A stretch of DNA of 64,000 bases from positions 434,001 to 498,000 of the forward strand of contig NW_026515454.1 in NCBI RefSeq assembly GCF_014898815.1. Reading direction: 5' to 3'. Position 1 is the stretch's first letter. The number at the start of each line of letters is the position of its first letter. This document shows, piece by piece, positions 13,916 through 23,888 of this stretch. The position numbers were made by a program, and so were the translations under genes. The notes under the pieces were generated by a model, which was not told where the DNA came from, made no database searches, and saw only the letters and a list, made by a program, of their open reading frames with translations. The stretch is from Panonychus citri. Taxonomy: Eukaryota; Arthropoda; Arachnida; Trombidiformes; Tetranychidae.

Positions 13916-14853
13916 GTCACAGCGTGAAAACTAATCATCATCATCATCTAGGTTTCTACATCATCATCATGATATTTGAGATAATGTTTCATGATAATGA
14001 TGATAATAATGACCAGTTAAGCATAAAATCATATCTACAATTGACCACAAGTAAAAATATACACACAAAGTAAAATGTTATGAGATAAATTTTGATGGAG
14101 GAAAAAAAGTTTAAGATAAATTAATGGTGATAATTTTATCGTTTCTGCAATATTGCATAAAGATTATGATGATGCAGGCGAGTAACCACAACTATCATCA
14201 TTATATATCTTCATGTTGTTATAAAGTGACCACAAAATGAGTTTACATGATCATTATCATCATCATGAGTAAACATTTCGAGTGAGAATGAAAAAAAAGT
14301 GTTACCTTAATACACAACAGGTAAGATTTTTTTTTCTCCGTCAAATTGTATATAAAGAGATTGGAAATTGCATTATAATGAAAAGAAAGTTGCAAATGCA
14401 TAACATGAGAGAGAGAGAGATGATGATGATGATGATGATGCAGGATAAAGATGAAGATAAAGTTATGAAGTGAGAAAGGAAAAAAACGATTTTCCAAACT
14501 CAGAGTTTTATGGAATCAAATATAATGGGAAGTTCAGGGTGGGTCTGCGATTCGAAGTTGTTATTGTTGTTAAAAAGACCAAGATAATTAAAGGGTCAGT
14601 GGTAAAAATGGTAGTTAAAGTGAGAGAGAGAGAGATGATGATGATGACAGAGTGAGAGGAAGGTGGGAGTGGGAGAGATTCAAGTTTGCGGTGTGAAAAA
14701 AAACAACATTTTCCATCTCAAAGAAAAAGCCTTTTGTTTACCTTTTGAATATGAAACTTTTTTTTCCTTCATGTTGATTGATACAAACACACATATAAAA
14801 CTGATAATAACAATCATACATGAAGATGATAATGATAATGATGATATGACTAT

Positions 14854-14875
14854 TATCAAAGCTTAAGCTTTGATA
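14854..14875. repeat. Perfect 22-bp palindrome
   Basis: TATCAAAGCTTAAGCTTTGATA reads identically on both strands, with no spacer. It sits in GAT-repeat DNA but is not itself part of that repeat. The function is unknown; a dimeric binding site or a chance palindrome are both possible. Confidence 0.7.
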
Positions 14876-16642
14876 TGGTGGTGATGATGATGATCAAGGA
14901 GGAAAGGTAAGTGTGAATAAAAGATGAAGAGAAACTCTTGGGAGGAGGAAGATGAGGAAGGAGGTAATGACCAGGTTCAGGTTATATTTAATGATAGATA
15001 TGGTTGAATATAATGTTAGGTCTTGAGAGGTCATTTTTAGCTTCTTATCATCATCATCATCATCATCATTTTTAGCTTCTTTTACTACTCATACCTTGTA
15101 ATAATAACACCATCATCATCACCATCATCATCTTCATCTCCATTGTCTGTGCAAGGGTTTTGGCTGAGCTTCAACTTTTTTTGGCCTGACGGTGGTAACG
15201 GAAGCTACTATGATTAGGATGATGATGCTGATGATGATAATTGGTGGTTGATGTTAAAAGGTAATACCTTCAGTGGTTAGTTAAACATACAACACAAAAA
15301 TAGTCACTATATAAACATATGATGAGAGAGAGAGAGTAAAAATAATAATGATAAAGTTTTATGATGATGATGATGCTGGACGATGATGATATTATTGATA
15401 TAATACTTTTGACCTTTTCTTTATTTCATCAACTGACCTAAACAATGGTGGATACTTGGTTTCTATCCTCATCATCATCTTTATCTAACTTTTATCTTCA
15501 TCTTTTAGTTTTATTAGCTGTTTTTATTTTTAATCTTCTTTCCAATATTTTTGGTTCTGATGATGATGTATTCTCGTTTCGTGTCATTACCTTTCAACAT
15601 GATTAGCTGAAGATGAAGAAAAATTTTCTTTTGGAATTGAAGAAGATGAAATTCTCATCATCATCATCATCATCATCAGAACCAAACGGAACTTTCGTTG
15701 AACCGAAACGAAGAAGATGGAAAATAGTAAAAAACGAAAAACTTTGAAAGAAGAAGAAGCAAAAAAAAGGTGATCATCTTTTTTTCTTAATCATCATCAT
15801 CTTTTTTTTATCATCTTCGATTTTACCATACACACATACTAACATATTATTACCTGTTGATGATGATGATGTCTTCATCTTTTATCTCCATCCAGGTAAT
15901 CCAGGTAATCTTTGTATTAAAAGGTGAGATTGTTTTTCTTGTTACTTCATCTTCTTGTCTATTCAGTTAATGTATCTGTTTGTGTGTATGTGTGTTGATG
16001 TTTAAGGTAAGTTGTTTTATGATTGTTAAGCCTAATTAAGTTAATCATCCGTCAAGAAAAGTTTATCATCAATGATGATTAGAGATGATTATGTTTATTA
16101 TGATGATCAAAATAACCATAAACCCAAAACAAACCAGTCAACACCTTACACGTTGATATATAACTGACCTTATATTTTTTACCTTTACCCTCGAGTTGTT
16201 TTTTCCAAGCTTAAAAGATCATCTTTCAATCATCATCATGGTCATTAAAGATGCTGATGGTGGGAGATAGATGTTGATTAGCTTCATTTGAATCACTTTT
16301 AATGAATTAGTAATATAATTAGCTGATTGGAAATACATTCAGAGAGGGAGAGAGGGAGAAACTCTTGTTACCTCAACTTGAGTAAATTTCATCATCTCTA
16401 CTCAGGTTACTCATAATACCAAAGGTATTTTTCAGCTTTATTTCCCACCCTCAATCTTATAACCACCATCACCTCCTCCTACTCAGTTCAATTTTCAATA
16501 TTTTCTGAACCCTCATCAGTTTACAATTAGTTAATCAACAGAGTTAATGTTTGATTGTTTAAAAACGACATTGACTGATTATGTTAGACTTTGAAAATCA
16601 TATGGTTGGGGAAAAAGAGATGAACAGTTTGTTTGTTTACCA

Positions 16643-16669
16643 ATCATCATCATCATCATCATCATCATC
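16643..16669. repeat. (ATC)9 microsatellite
   Basis: Nine perfect ATC triplets. Confidence 0.9.
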
Positions 16670-17804
16670 TTTCTGTAAGTTGACCTTTCATCAGAATGAG
16701 GTTAAGGTCAATGAGTATGTGTATACATTGAAAGATGATGTTGTGAGGGTCAATTGACCATCTAAAGGGCAAGTAAACTTGAGATTATGTTGATGATCAA
16801 AGATGAAGCTCTTTTTTTTGTAGTTTCCAGGAAAAAATTCAAATGATGATGAAGATGAATAGTTAATAGAGAGTAAATAGAAAGTGATTATCATCCTTAT
16901 CATCCTTATCTTCATCCTCATCTTCAGTTTGTTATGCAAACAAATAAACAATTTAAATCAGTTGCAGTTTCCAAGTAATCAAAAGTTTCAGAGTCACAAT
17001 TGTAAACGAGGTGTAACAGTTACAAATCTAATCTAATCTAACATAATCTGTCTCTTGATTTTTGATCAGTTAATCCAGTTAAGATGCAATGATATGATGA
17101 TGATAAGGATGAAGATTAGGATGAGGATAAACATTTGAAGGAAGAAGAAGAAAAAAAAGAGAGAGAGAGAATAAGACTGAGAAAGAAAAATGTTTCTCTT
17201 TTTTTCTGTTCTCTTATTGTTAACTATTGATGGGAGATTTTTGCTTAGCTGGACACTGGTCAGTTTGACAATTATATTAGCATTAGCACCCAGTAAAAGT
17301 ATCAATGAGATGATAAACAACAATTATCTTCATCTCTCTCTCTCTCTTATCATCATCTCTGTAAACACAACTTATCATTATGACAACAACAAAAAGGTAA
17401 GTTTTAAGTTTCAGTTACAATCTTTAAAGTGCCAATTGTTAAAGTGTTTATTTTGTATCTCTTTCTAAAATCATTTTAACTATTTATTATCCTGAGGTTT
17501 TATCTTTGGTGTTTATTGGTCAATACCAATGGTCATTGGTCAGTTATGGTTAAAGTTGATACAACCAATTGTTTAATGATTATGTTGATCGTTTTATGTT
17601 TTGGATATATAACTTTTTTTTTCCTCGCAAACAAATACCAAAAATTGGATCAATGAAAAGGTGGATTAATTTTAAGTCGTTTGGACATTGGCACCATAAT
17701 AATACCAAACAAAAAGAGGATAAAGATAAAGAGAGATGAAGATGATGATGACAACATTGATCTTGAGATAAGGGATTAGGATAAGTAACCTTTTGGGTTG
17801 ATTT

Positions 17805-17808
<4 letters not shown>

Positions 17809-17837
<29 letters not shown>
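17809..17837. repeat. (GA)n microsatellite
   Basis: About 29 bases of uninterrupted GA. Confidence 0.9.
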
Positions 17838-18116
17838 CAAAGACTAACCTCTATTTTTAGGTTTCGTAGGTTAAAACATTTTGATTGTTGACGTGGTCAC
17901 AACTCTTGATGTCCGAGAAGTGGACAAAATGAATGTTGATGAATCTTTTGTTAGAATTTTTTTCTCTCTTTGAGAAAGATTGACCAGTTGACCACAGGAG
18001 GAAGAGGGAGGGAGAGAAAGGACTGACTAGTTCTTTAAGGTTTTTTCTTACGGTTGACCGAGAGGGTGGGAGAGGAAGAGGAGGATGACCAACTAACCAA
18101 AAGGAAGAGAACGGGT

Positions 18117-18118
<2 letters not shown>

Positions 18119-18148
<30 letters not shown>
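18119..18148. repeat. (AG)15 microsatellite
   Basis: Thirty bases of uninterrupted AG, continuing into GGA-rich purine sequence to about 18180. Confidence 0.9.
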
Positions 18149-18151
<3 letters not shown>

Positions 18152-18235
18152 GAAGAAGGAGGAGGAGATAAAGGAGGAGATGATGATTATTTATGAAGAA
18201 AAGAAAAGAAAAGAAAAAGTTTCGACAAACTAATA

Positions 18236-18272
18236 GTTCTAAAGTACTTCGAGTACTACAGTAGCTTAGAAC
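18236..18272. other. Small imperfect hairpin
   Basis: The segment begins GTTCTAA and ends TTAGAAC, and holds an inner AGTACT repeated around a three-base centre, so it can fold on itself. It lies just outside a purine-rich block. The stem is too short and interrupted for me to call it a microRNA precursor. Confidence 0.3.
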
Positions 18273-19077
18273 TGTTACTTTTATAATAATTATGATGATG
18301 GAGGGAATTGTGTCAATGGTCGTCATGTGTGACCGAAACTTGTGACCGGTCAAACATAATCAGTCAATCGTCAGTCGGTCAGTTAGTTTATCAATTTAGA
18401 GGAATAACAAAAATTGACCAACATAAAAATAAGAGTTTACTTTAATTTCATCAATCACTTTATCTTCATATAAATATTGACCTTGTTGTTGATGATGATA
18501 AATAGAAATGAACAAAATGGAAACATTGACTTATCAGTTTATCACGAGTTGGAGATAATCATGATGATGGAGATGAGTCTCATACTCTTCACCATCATAG
18601 GTGATACATGATAAGTTAACCTACGAAATCGTGAAGAAAAAGCAACAACTGAAGATGAAAAAAAGTCTTCACTCGATGATGATGAAGATCCTCAGCTCAC
18701 TCATCATCTTCATCTCCCTTAGTAGCTGTAAAAACGATGAAGATGAAGCAAAAAAAATTGTGTTGACTCGATTACAATCCAACCAAACCTGTAATCAACA
18801 TTTTCACCTTTCTCAGCTTCTTTACATCATCACACTCATCATCATCATCATCATCCGCATCTTCAGCCTCTTCATCCTAGTAATGCACATACACAAAGTT
18901 TTCTTCAGGTAAACTTGATTTTTTTTTCTTCTTTTAAATTTTGCAACTTTTGCTCTGAAAGAGAAAAACTTTTTGCAACTTTTTTTCTTTAGCAAAAGTC
19001 TTGACTTTTTTTCTGGGTAACTTTTTTACTCCATTTTTTGCAAAGGTAAAAAAATCCTACATTTTTTGCTACTTTTC

Positions 19078-19081
<4 letters not shown>

Positions 19082-19127
<46 letters not shown>
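19082..19127. repeat. (AG)23, longest GA microsatellite in the window
   Basis: Forty-six bases of uninterrupted AG. It is bracketed by splice-like signals, which are described as a separate feature. Confidence 0.95.
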
Positions 19128-19130
<3 letters not shown>

Positions 19131-19138
19131 CAGCCCAG
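19084..19138 (+). other. Candidate 55-nt exon consisting mostly of AG repeat
   Basis: A pyrimidine-rich tract ending in TTTTCTTGCAG lies directly before the repeat, and CAG|GTAAGG follows it at 19139. This is a strong acceptor and a strong donor on the plus strand around 55 bases. If spliced it would be a repeat-bearing exon, probably non-coding or untranslated. There is no protein evidence, and CT/GA repeats often mimic acceptors. Confidence 0.25.
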
Positions 19139-20861
19139 GTAAGGGTGAAAATAAGCACAACTACACTTCTCATCCTCATCTTCATCTTCATCGTTTTTTG
19201 CTGCTGTCACAAGAAAGAAGTCAAAGAATGATGAAAACGAAGATGATCAAGGATGATAACTCCCTCTTAATTTCTTTATCTTCCCTCATCCCTTTTGTTG
19301 TTTATACCCTTTAATTTAACACTCTCTTGACTCTCTCTCTCTCTCTCTCACTCAGTCATCCCACCAACACCCTCTCTCCAATGTCACCCTCTACTAAACT
19401 CTGTAACTGTCACCCACTCGACTCTCCTTTCCTCTCCCACTCCCCATGACTTGTGTCCCTTTCCATTATCATCTTCATCCTTATGAATATAATAATAACA
19501 AACTAACCCAATTGTTTCCCTATTATTGTAAATATTTTTTTAATCATCTTTGTAATCACTACAATCAAAATTAAATTAAATTAAGATGAAACCATCTTAT
19601 TGTAACATTGATTAAATTTTCATTATTATAACAAACATTAATATGATCTTATCAACATCATCATTTTAATTATAAAACCATATCATTTGATAAGATCACC
19701 AAGATAAATTAATTTTCCTGTTGATTACTGGTCTATAATTAGTTGATTGAAAATTTTCAATTCTAAATTACAAATAAAACAAAAATAATAACAATATTTA
19801 TCAGTTTGTTTCCTTGTATTGATGAAAATAAATATATATTGGAAAAGGAAGTTGCAAATTTAGCTAAATAATTATGATGATAATTGAGTCTAATAAATCA
19901 CAATTCACAACAATTAAGGGGATAAATTATGTGTACCCAGTGAAGAGAGTCAAAAAATTGAGTGATTTGAATTGTTGTTCAATGAAAATTAAAGGAGAAA
20001 CAGCAAAAAAAAAATTAACTACAACAATTAAAAAAACGAGTAGCCATTGATGATGATGAACATGATGGTTACACCTGAGAACCGTGATTGGTTAATTACT
20101 TGAAGCTATTAAAATGATCATCAAGATTATGATGATGAAGATGAAGATGGAGATGAAGATGATAACAATGTATGTGTATAAATTTAACGTGATTTAAAAA
20201 AAAATTGAAATGAAAAATTCATTGTTATCGGTAACCATGAAAATCACCGAGAAACAATTGACTTTTCAATCTCATGAATCCATGATCCAGACTAACAATT
20301 GAACGAGATGAAAACCAATCAAAAGGTGTGAGTAAACTTAATTATTACATGATAATCAGGTAGACAATCAAGATAAGAATACGTATCAAAATCAACAGAT
20401 TAAGTGGTAAGGTGTTAACAATTTGTTAATCATATTAGCTTATCAATTATCTTCACTATATATTAACTTAATCTTTATCATCTTTTAATCATTCATGGTA
20501 TTTGTTATGATACTAATCAATATGATCTATTTACTCTCTCTCTTTCTCACTCTGATTACAATTAATTTGGATACAAAAAGGGCTTGACATTGGGATCATT
20601 GAGCTATTAATATATATATTATCATCTTGTGGACATTATTATCATCCTTATCATCCTGAAAATTGCCTCAAACTATGATAATATCATGATGATTATAAAT
20701 GATATGTAATGTTATTTACTTTTTGTTGGTTGTTTGGTTGTTGTTGTTGTTGTTTTAACTTCACCTCCCCACTCACTCACTCACTCCCAAGGCCAAGAAA
20801 CTATTTCATTATTATCATTATAATAATAAATAATCATAATAATAAATAATAATAACTTATT

Positions 20862-20957
20862 ATGAGAGTTCGCGGTAAACCAAGACATGAAACCCGCTTA
20901 CACCAAAAACCCGCCTTCCAGAAAGCAAAGTCTAAGGTTGAAACAAAAGCATCTTAA
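20862..20957 (+). CDS. Candidate 31-codon basic micro-ORF, unidentified
   Basis: ATG to TAA, 31 residues, rich in Lys/Arg/His and starting M-R-V-R-G-K-P-R. It stands out because the DNA is locally rich in C and CpG (TTCGCGG, CCCGC, CCCGCC) between an AT-only block and a GAT repeat, and the codons look non-repetitive. No family is recognised. It could be a true short ORF, the last exon of an unseen gene, or a small fragment of other origin; the minus strand is also open in one frame. Confidence 0.2.
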   Translation: MRVRGKPRHETRLHQKPAFQKAKSKVETKAS

Positions 20958-21287
20958 GATGATGATGATGATGATGATGTAGAAGAAGATGAAGAAAAAA
21001 AACTTTGAAATATTGTTCAGATGAAGATCAAAATGATGAAGATAAATTTCTATCTCTCTCTCTCTTTACCTGTGTGTTCATCTTCATCTCCACCTCATCC
21101 GAATGTGTATCTCAGCGCTTAGATTTTATTTTTTCTTTATTATTTTTTTCCTGTAACTCCTATCGCCTGAGGGTAGATTTTATTGGAAGAAAAAACCAGA
21201 AAAAAGTTACATTTGCTTGTTTTCTGTTGTATATTTGCGTTATATTTGTATCTCTCTCTCTCTCTCTTTCTCTCTCATCATCATCAG

Positions 21288-21313
21288 TAAATGGTCAAGA
21301 AAATGAAACTCAG
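21288..21313 (+). CDS. Candidate internal exon (26 nt) of an unidentified gene
   Basis: A CT-rich tract ends in CATCATCATCAG at 21287 and is followed by 26 bases, then a perfect CAG|GTAAGT donor. Read in phase 1 it gives N-G-Q-E-N-E-T-Q, which joins without a stop to the candidate exon at 21676. An upstream exon with the start codon was not found. An unspliced reading in the same frame runs upstream through a hydrophobic, signal-peptide-like segment but has no nearby ATG. Confidence 0.28.
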
Positions 21314-21675
21314 GTAAGTTGTTTTCTTGTATTCGGGTTACATGTTTACCCTTGATAATCAACATTGGTTAATGTTTGGTTTCCTTTTCCAGTTATTGTT
21401 CAATTGATTTTCTAAAACATGGATTAACGATCTATAATCTAAGGTCTTAATCCAAATCCTTCAAGGTAATAGATGATAAAGAAGAGAAAATATATTTTGT
21501 ATCGATCTAATTTCCGTTTCGTCTTAGACATTCTTCGAGTTCTAATCTCGCCCAGTTTCTTCTATTCTATTCTATTTCATTTCATTCTATTCTTTTCTTA
21601 CCTTAACTACCTTATTCTTTTTCTTTTTCTTCTTCTCATCATCATCATCATCATCTTCTTCTTCTTCTTCTTCAG

Positions 21676-21800
21676 AAAATGATAAACTCTACCGAAAGTA
21701 AATTAGAAAAAAACAAAATGGATGAGCTGAAGATGATGATGAAGAATAGACTCTCACCAATGGATATCGAGTCTATTCACGCGTCTAAACATCATCAAAG
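21676..21800 (+). CDS. Candidate exon (125 nt) of an unidentified gene
   Basis: The acceptor is a long CTT tract ending TTCAG at 21675; the donor is AAAG|GTAAAA at 21801. The frame continues from the exon at 21288 and yields about 41 hydrophilic residues beginning K-M-I-N-S-T-E-S-K, with non-repetitive codons and a possible N-glycosylation site (N-S-T). A third piece at about 21872-21920, after a TTATCAG acceptor and a 71-base intron, stays in frame and ends with an Arg-rich, Cys-Cys-containing tail and a TGA. The product is unknown; a secreted peptide precursor is one possibility. It conflicts with the minus-strand candidate at 21868-22176. Confidence 0.33.
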
Positions 21801-21867
21801 GTAAAAAATAACAGCAAAAGCATCTAAAAGATGAGCATCCTCATCATCATCATCTTTATCATCATTA

Positions 21868-22176
21868 TCAGCAGGAGACGATGTTGCTTTGCAACAAATG
21901 ACCTGAGGCATTGGTCTTGAAAGCCAATGTTTCATTTCCAATGGAGTTACTGTTGCTATTTTTTTCATCATCTCTCTTAGATTTTGACTTATCCTTTTCT
22001 TTATCATCCTCCTCATCAAACATCATCATCATCATCATCATCATCATCAACACAACCTAAGAATCTAAGTTAATCAAGTGAAAAGAAACAACAACAACAA
22101 ACGATAGACAGGAAACAAGATTAACAGACAACAATCAACTTACATCTTTAAATTGTTGTTGCCTTTTCGAGCTCAT
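21868..22176 (-). CDS. Candidate two-exon hydrophilic ORF, possibly a Lim1 linker exon
   Basis: On the minus strand, ATG at 22176 opens 11 codons (22176-22144), then a GTAAGT donor. After an 87-base intron ending ATTCTTAG, the frame resumes at 22056 and runs 62 codons to TGA at 21868. The protein has a run of nine Met (ATG repeat), an acidic/basic stretch (D-E-E-D-D-K-E-K-D-K-S-K) and a Ser/Asn segment. Lim1 proteins carry an acidic, Ser-rich linker between LIM2 and the homeodomain. Lim1 exon 2 ends in phase 1, and reading into this frame through TAACA before the ATG is possible, though the acceptor there is poor. It overlaps the plus-strand candidate at 21872-21920, so at most one is right. 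Confidence 0.25.
22021..22049. repeat. (ATC)n microsatellite
   Basis: More than nine perfect ATC triplets, lying inside the minus-strand candidate exon, where they would encode a Met run. Confidence 0.9.
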
Positions 22177-23055
22177 TGTTACTTTTTTCTTGTTGTTATT
22201 CAGTTAATCATTTATCAACGTCTCTCACTCTCTCACTCACTCTCCGAGTTAATGATAATTGTACCAATAATTTATTACTAATTGCATACATTACAATGAT
22301 AAATGCTTTTCAATCTCATCATCATCATCATCCTCATCATTTTAAAGGTTAAACCTTTTTTCTAGTAAAAAAAAAACAAAATTAAAGAAGCAAAATTTTC
22401 CACCTCCAATATTCAGGTAACGTTAATCTCAGTTGATTACAATTAAACAATCAACGAGCAGTTTTCCCGCTAAATTGTTTCAATTGACATAAGTTCAAAT
22501 TGAATCACTATTGATGATGAAGACGAGAAAATAATTCCCGTTATGAAGAAATTGCTATTGTTACAGATCAGTTGTTCTGTTTACTCAATTGTTTGTACTG
22601 TCCAGTGGTCAGTTTGAGTATTTTTTCCCCTTCAGAGGGAGGATGATGATCATCATAGTGATCAATGAAAGACTTTATCATCCTCCTTCTTATCATCTTC
22701 AATCTCATACTCTGATGATAACTTTATCATTATCATCACCTATTATTATGAAAGAAACTTTTTTTTTCATCTTCACATTTTAACAACAAAAATCTTAATG
22801 TTGATAATCAATGAGACTTGATATTAGGTCGGTAAAAAAAATGTTTGATTACATATTAAGATGATGATGATTATTATTATGATGATGATGATAATGGTAT
22901 AAAGAAAAGTGATTATTTACCTGGATTGATTTCAATTGATTTTCTCATGTATTTGTAGGTATGAAAACTCACATGAAGATGAGAAAATCAAAGTTTTTTT
23001 TTGGAAAACTAACTTGAACGAAAAGTATTAGAAAAATGGTAAACGTTAATCTTAC

Positions 23056-23406
23056 CTCGATTTTGACGACTTATTGCAAGGTAATCCCGTTTACAGAGAA
23101 GTCGATAATCGTCCAGAATGTACAGTTCATCACCGGTGGACAATTCTTTGTGACAATCAACACAGGTAAAACACCGGACATGATAAACTTTACTCAAAGC
23201 CCAACGGACATAATCCTCAGGTGATATTCCATGTGAACATCCAGCACATTTTTTACCAAATCGCCTAAGGGAGATTTAAAAGAACACAGAAAAGAGAGAG
23301 AGATTAACATGATGAAGATGACGAGGATAAAGATGATAATGATGATAAAGATAAAGGTGTCATCATAGAGATATCCAGATGATGGTGATAATGACGATGA
23401 GGAGTA

Positions 23407-23437
<31 letters not shown>

Positions 23438-23663
23438 CAAAACTTTACGAAAAAACTTTTTCAAAACAATCAACATGAAAAACTTACTTGAAAAAATCTT
23501 GTTTACAAAATAATTTGTCATCACGAGAAAAACATTTACCAGACAATTCAGCCTTACAATCAAAACAGGTGACACAGCGGGTGTGCCAAGCACGGTCAAG
23601 TATTTTGTCCAGGTAACGGTCTGTGATGGGTTTACCACAACCTGCACAAGAAACCATCTTCAT
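23056..23663 (-). CDS. Lim1: LIM-homeobox protein Lim1 (Lhx1/5 type), two LIM-domain exons, partial
   Basis: A transcription factor of the LIM-homeodomain class, acting in the nucleus in head, limb and neural patterning in animals. Exon 1 (23663-23488) starts M-K-M-V-S-C-A-G-C-G and encodes LIM domain 1. An in-frame TGA lies upstream of this ATG; a second ATG two codons in is possible. Exon 2 (23264-23056) encodes LIM domain 2, including K-C-A-G-C-S-H-G-I-S-P. The introns are GT-AG, and the join (AA|G = Lys) restores the family's D-F-F-K-R-F-G sequence. Zinc ligands of both LIM domains are present (C-A-G-C, W-H-T-R-C, C-x-x-C, and C-K-Q-D / C-K-R-D ends). C-A-G-C-x-x-G-I-S-P and L-S-T-G-x-E-L-Y favour Lhx1/5 over Lhx3/4. 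Exon 2 ends in phase 1 at a GTAAGA donor. Homeodomain and C-terminal exons were not found, so the gene is incomplete here. Confidence 0.92.
23406..23434. repeat. (GAT)n microsatellite in the Lim1 intron
   Basis: Nine or more GAT triplets inside the intron between the two LIM exons. Confidence 0.9.
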
Positions 23664-23862
23664 GATGTCAATGGTAAAAGGACTGCAGACTCAATGAGTA
23701 GTTGATCAACATTGAGAGTAGATTGTGATTCAACTACGAATGCGTGAAAATTTTGGTTCACGCCTGTACTTTTTTCCATACAACCAATCAGACTGGTTAG
23801 TTTGTATTGGAAGGTGGAGTTTATCCAGTTTTACATCATCATTTTCATCTTCATCTTCATCT

Positions 23863-23888
23863 AACAACAACAACAACAACAACAACAA
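23863..23888. repeat. (AAC)n microsatellite
   Basis: Eight or more AAC triplets about 200 bases upstream of the Lim1 start codon, perhaps in its 5' leader or promoter. Confidence 0.88.

Larger units (their letters stand above)
9400..16640. other. Non-coding, microsatellite-rich DNA
   Basis: No gene is recognised. The stretch contains (GAT)n at about 10459-10481, (GA)n at 13278-13306, many shorter GAT/ATC runs and AT-rich gaps, especially 10840-11380 and 11760-12000. Several open frames end in plausible splice donors, but none resembles a known family and most of their residues come from repeats. Confidence 0.55.
16670..20860. other. Non-coding DNA with long GA runs
   Basis: Dominated by (GA)n runs at 17809-17837, 18119-18148 and 19082-19127, purine-rich flanks at 18000-18200, and AT-rich DNA from 19480 to 20760. 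There is no recognised family. Frames at about 17190-17400 and 18601-18912 have hydrophobic starts and end at GTAAGT/GTAAAC-like donors, but they are built largely of repeat codons and I do not call them genes. Confidence 0.5.

Noticed and set aside
18601..18912. 103-codon frame with hydrophobic segments and a GTAAAC donor
   Set aside because: Most residues come from ATC/GAT triplets, and no partner exon in phase was found.
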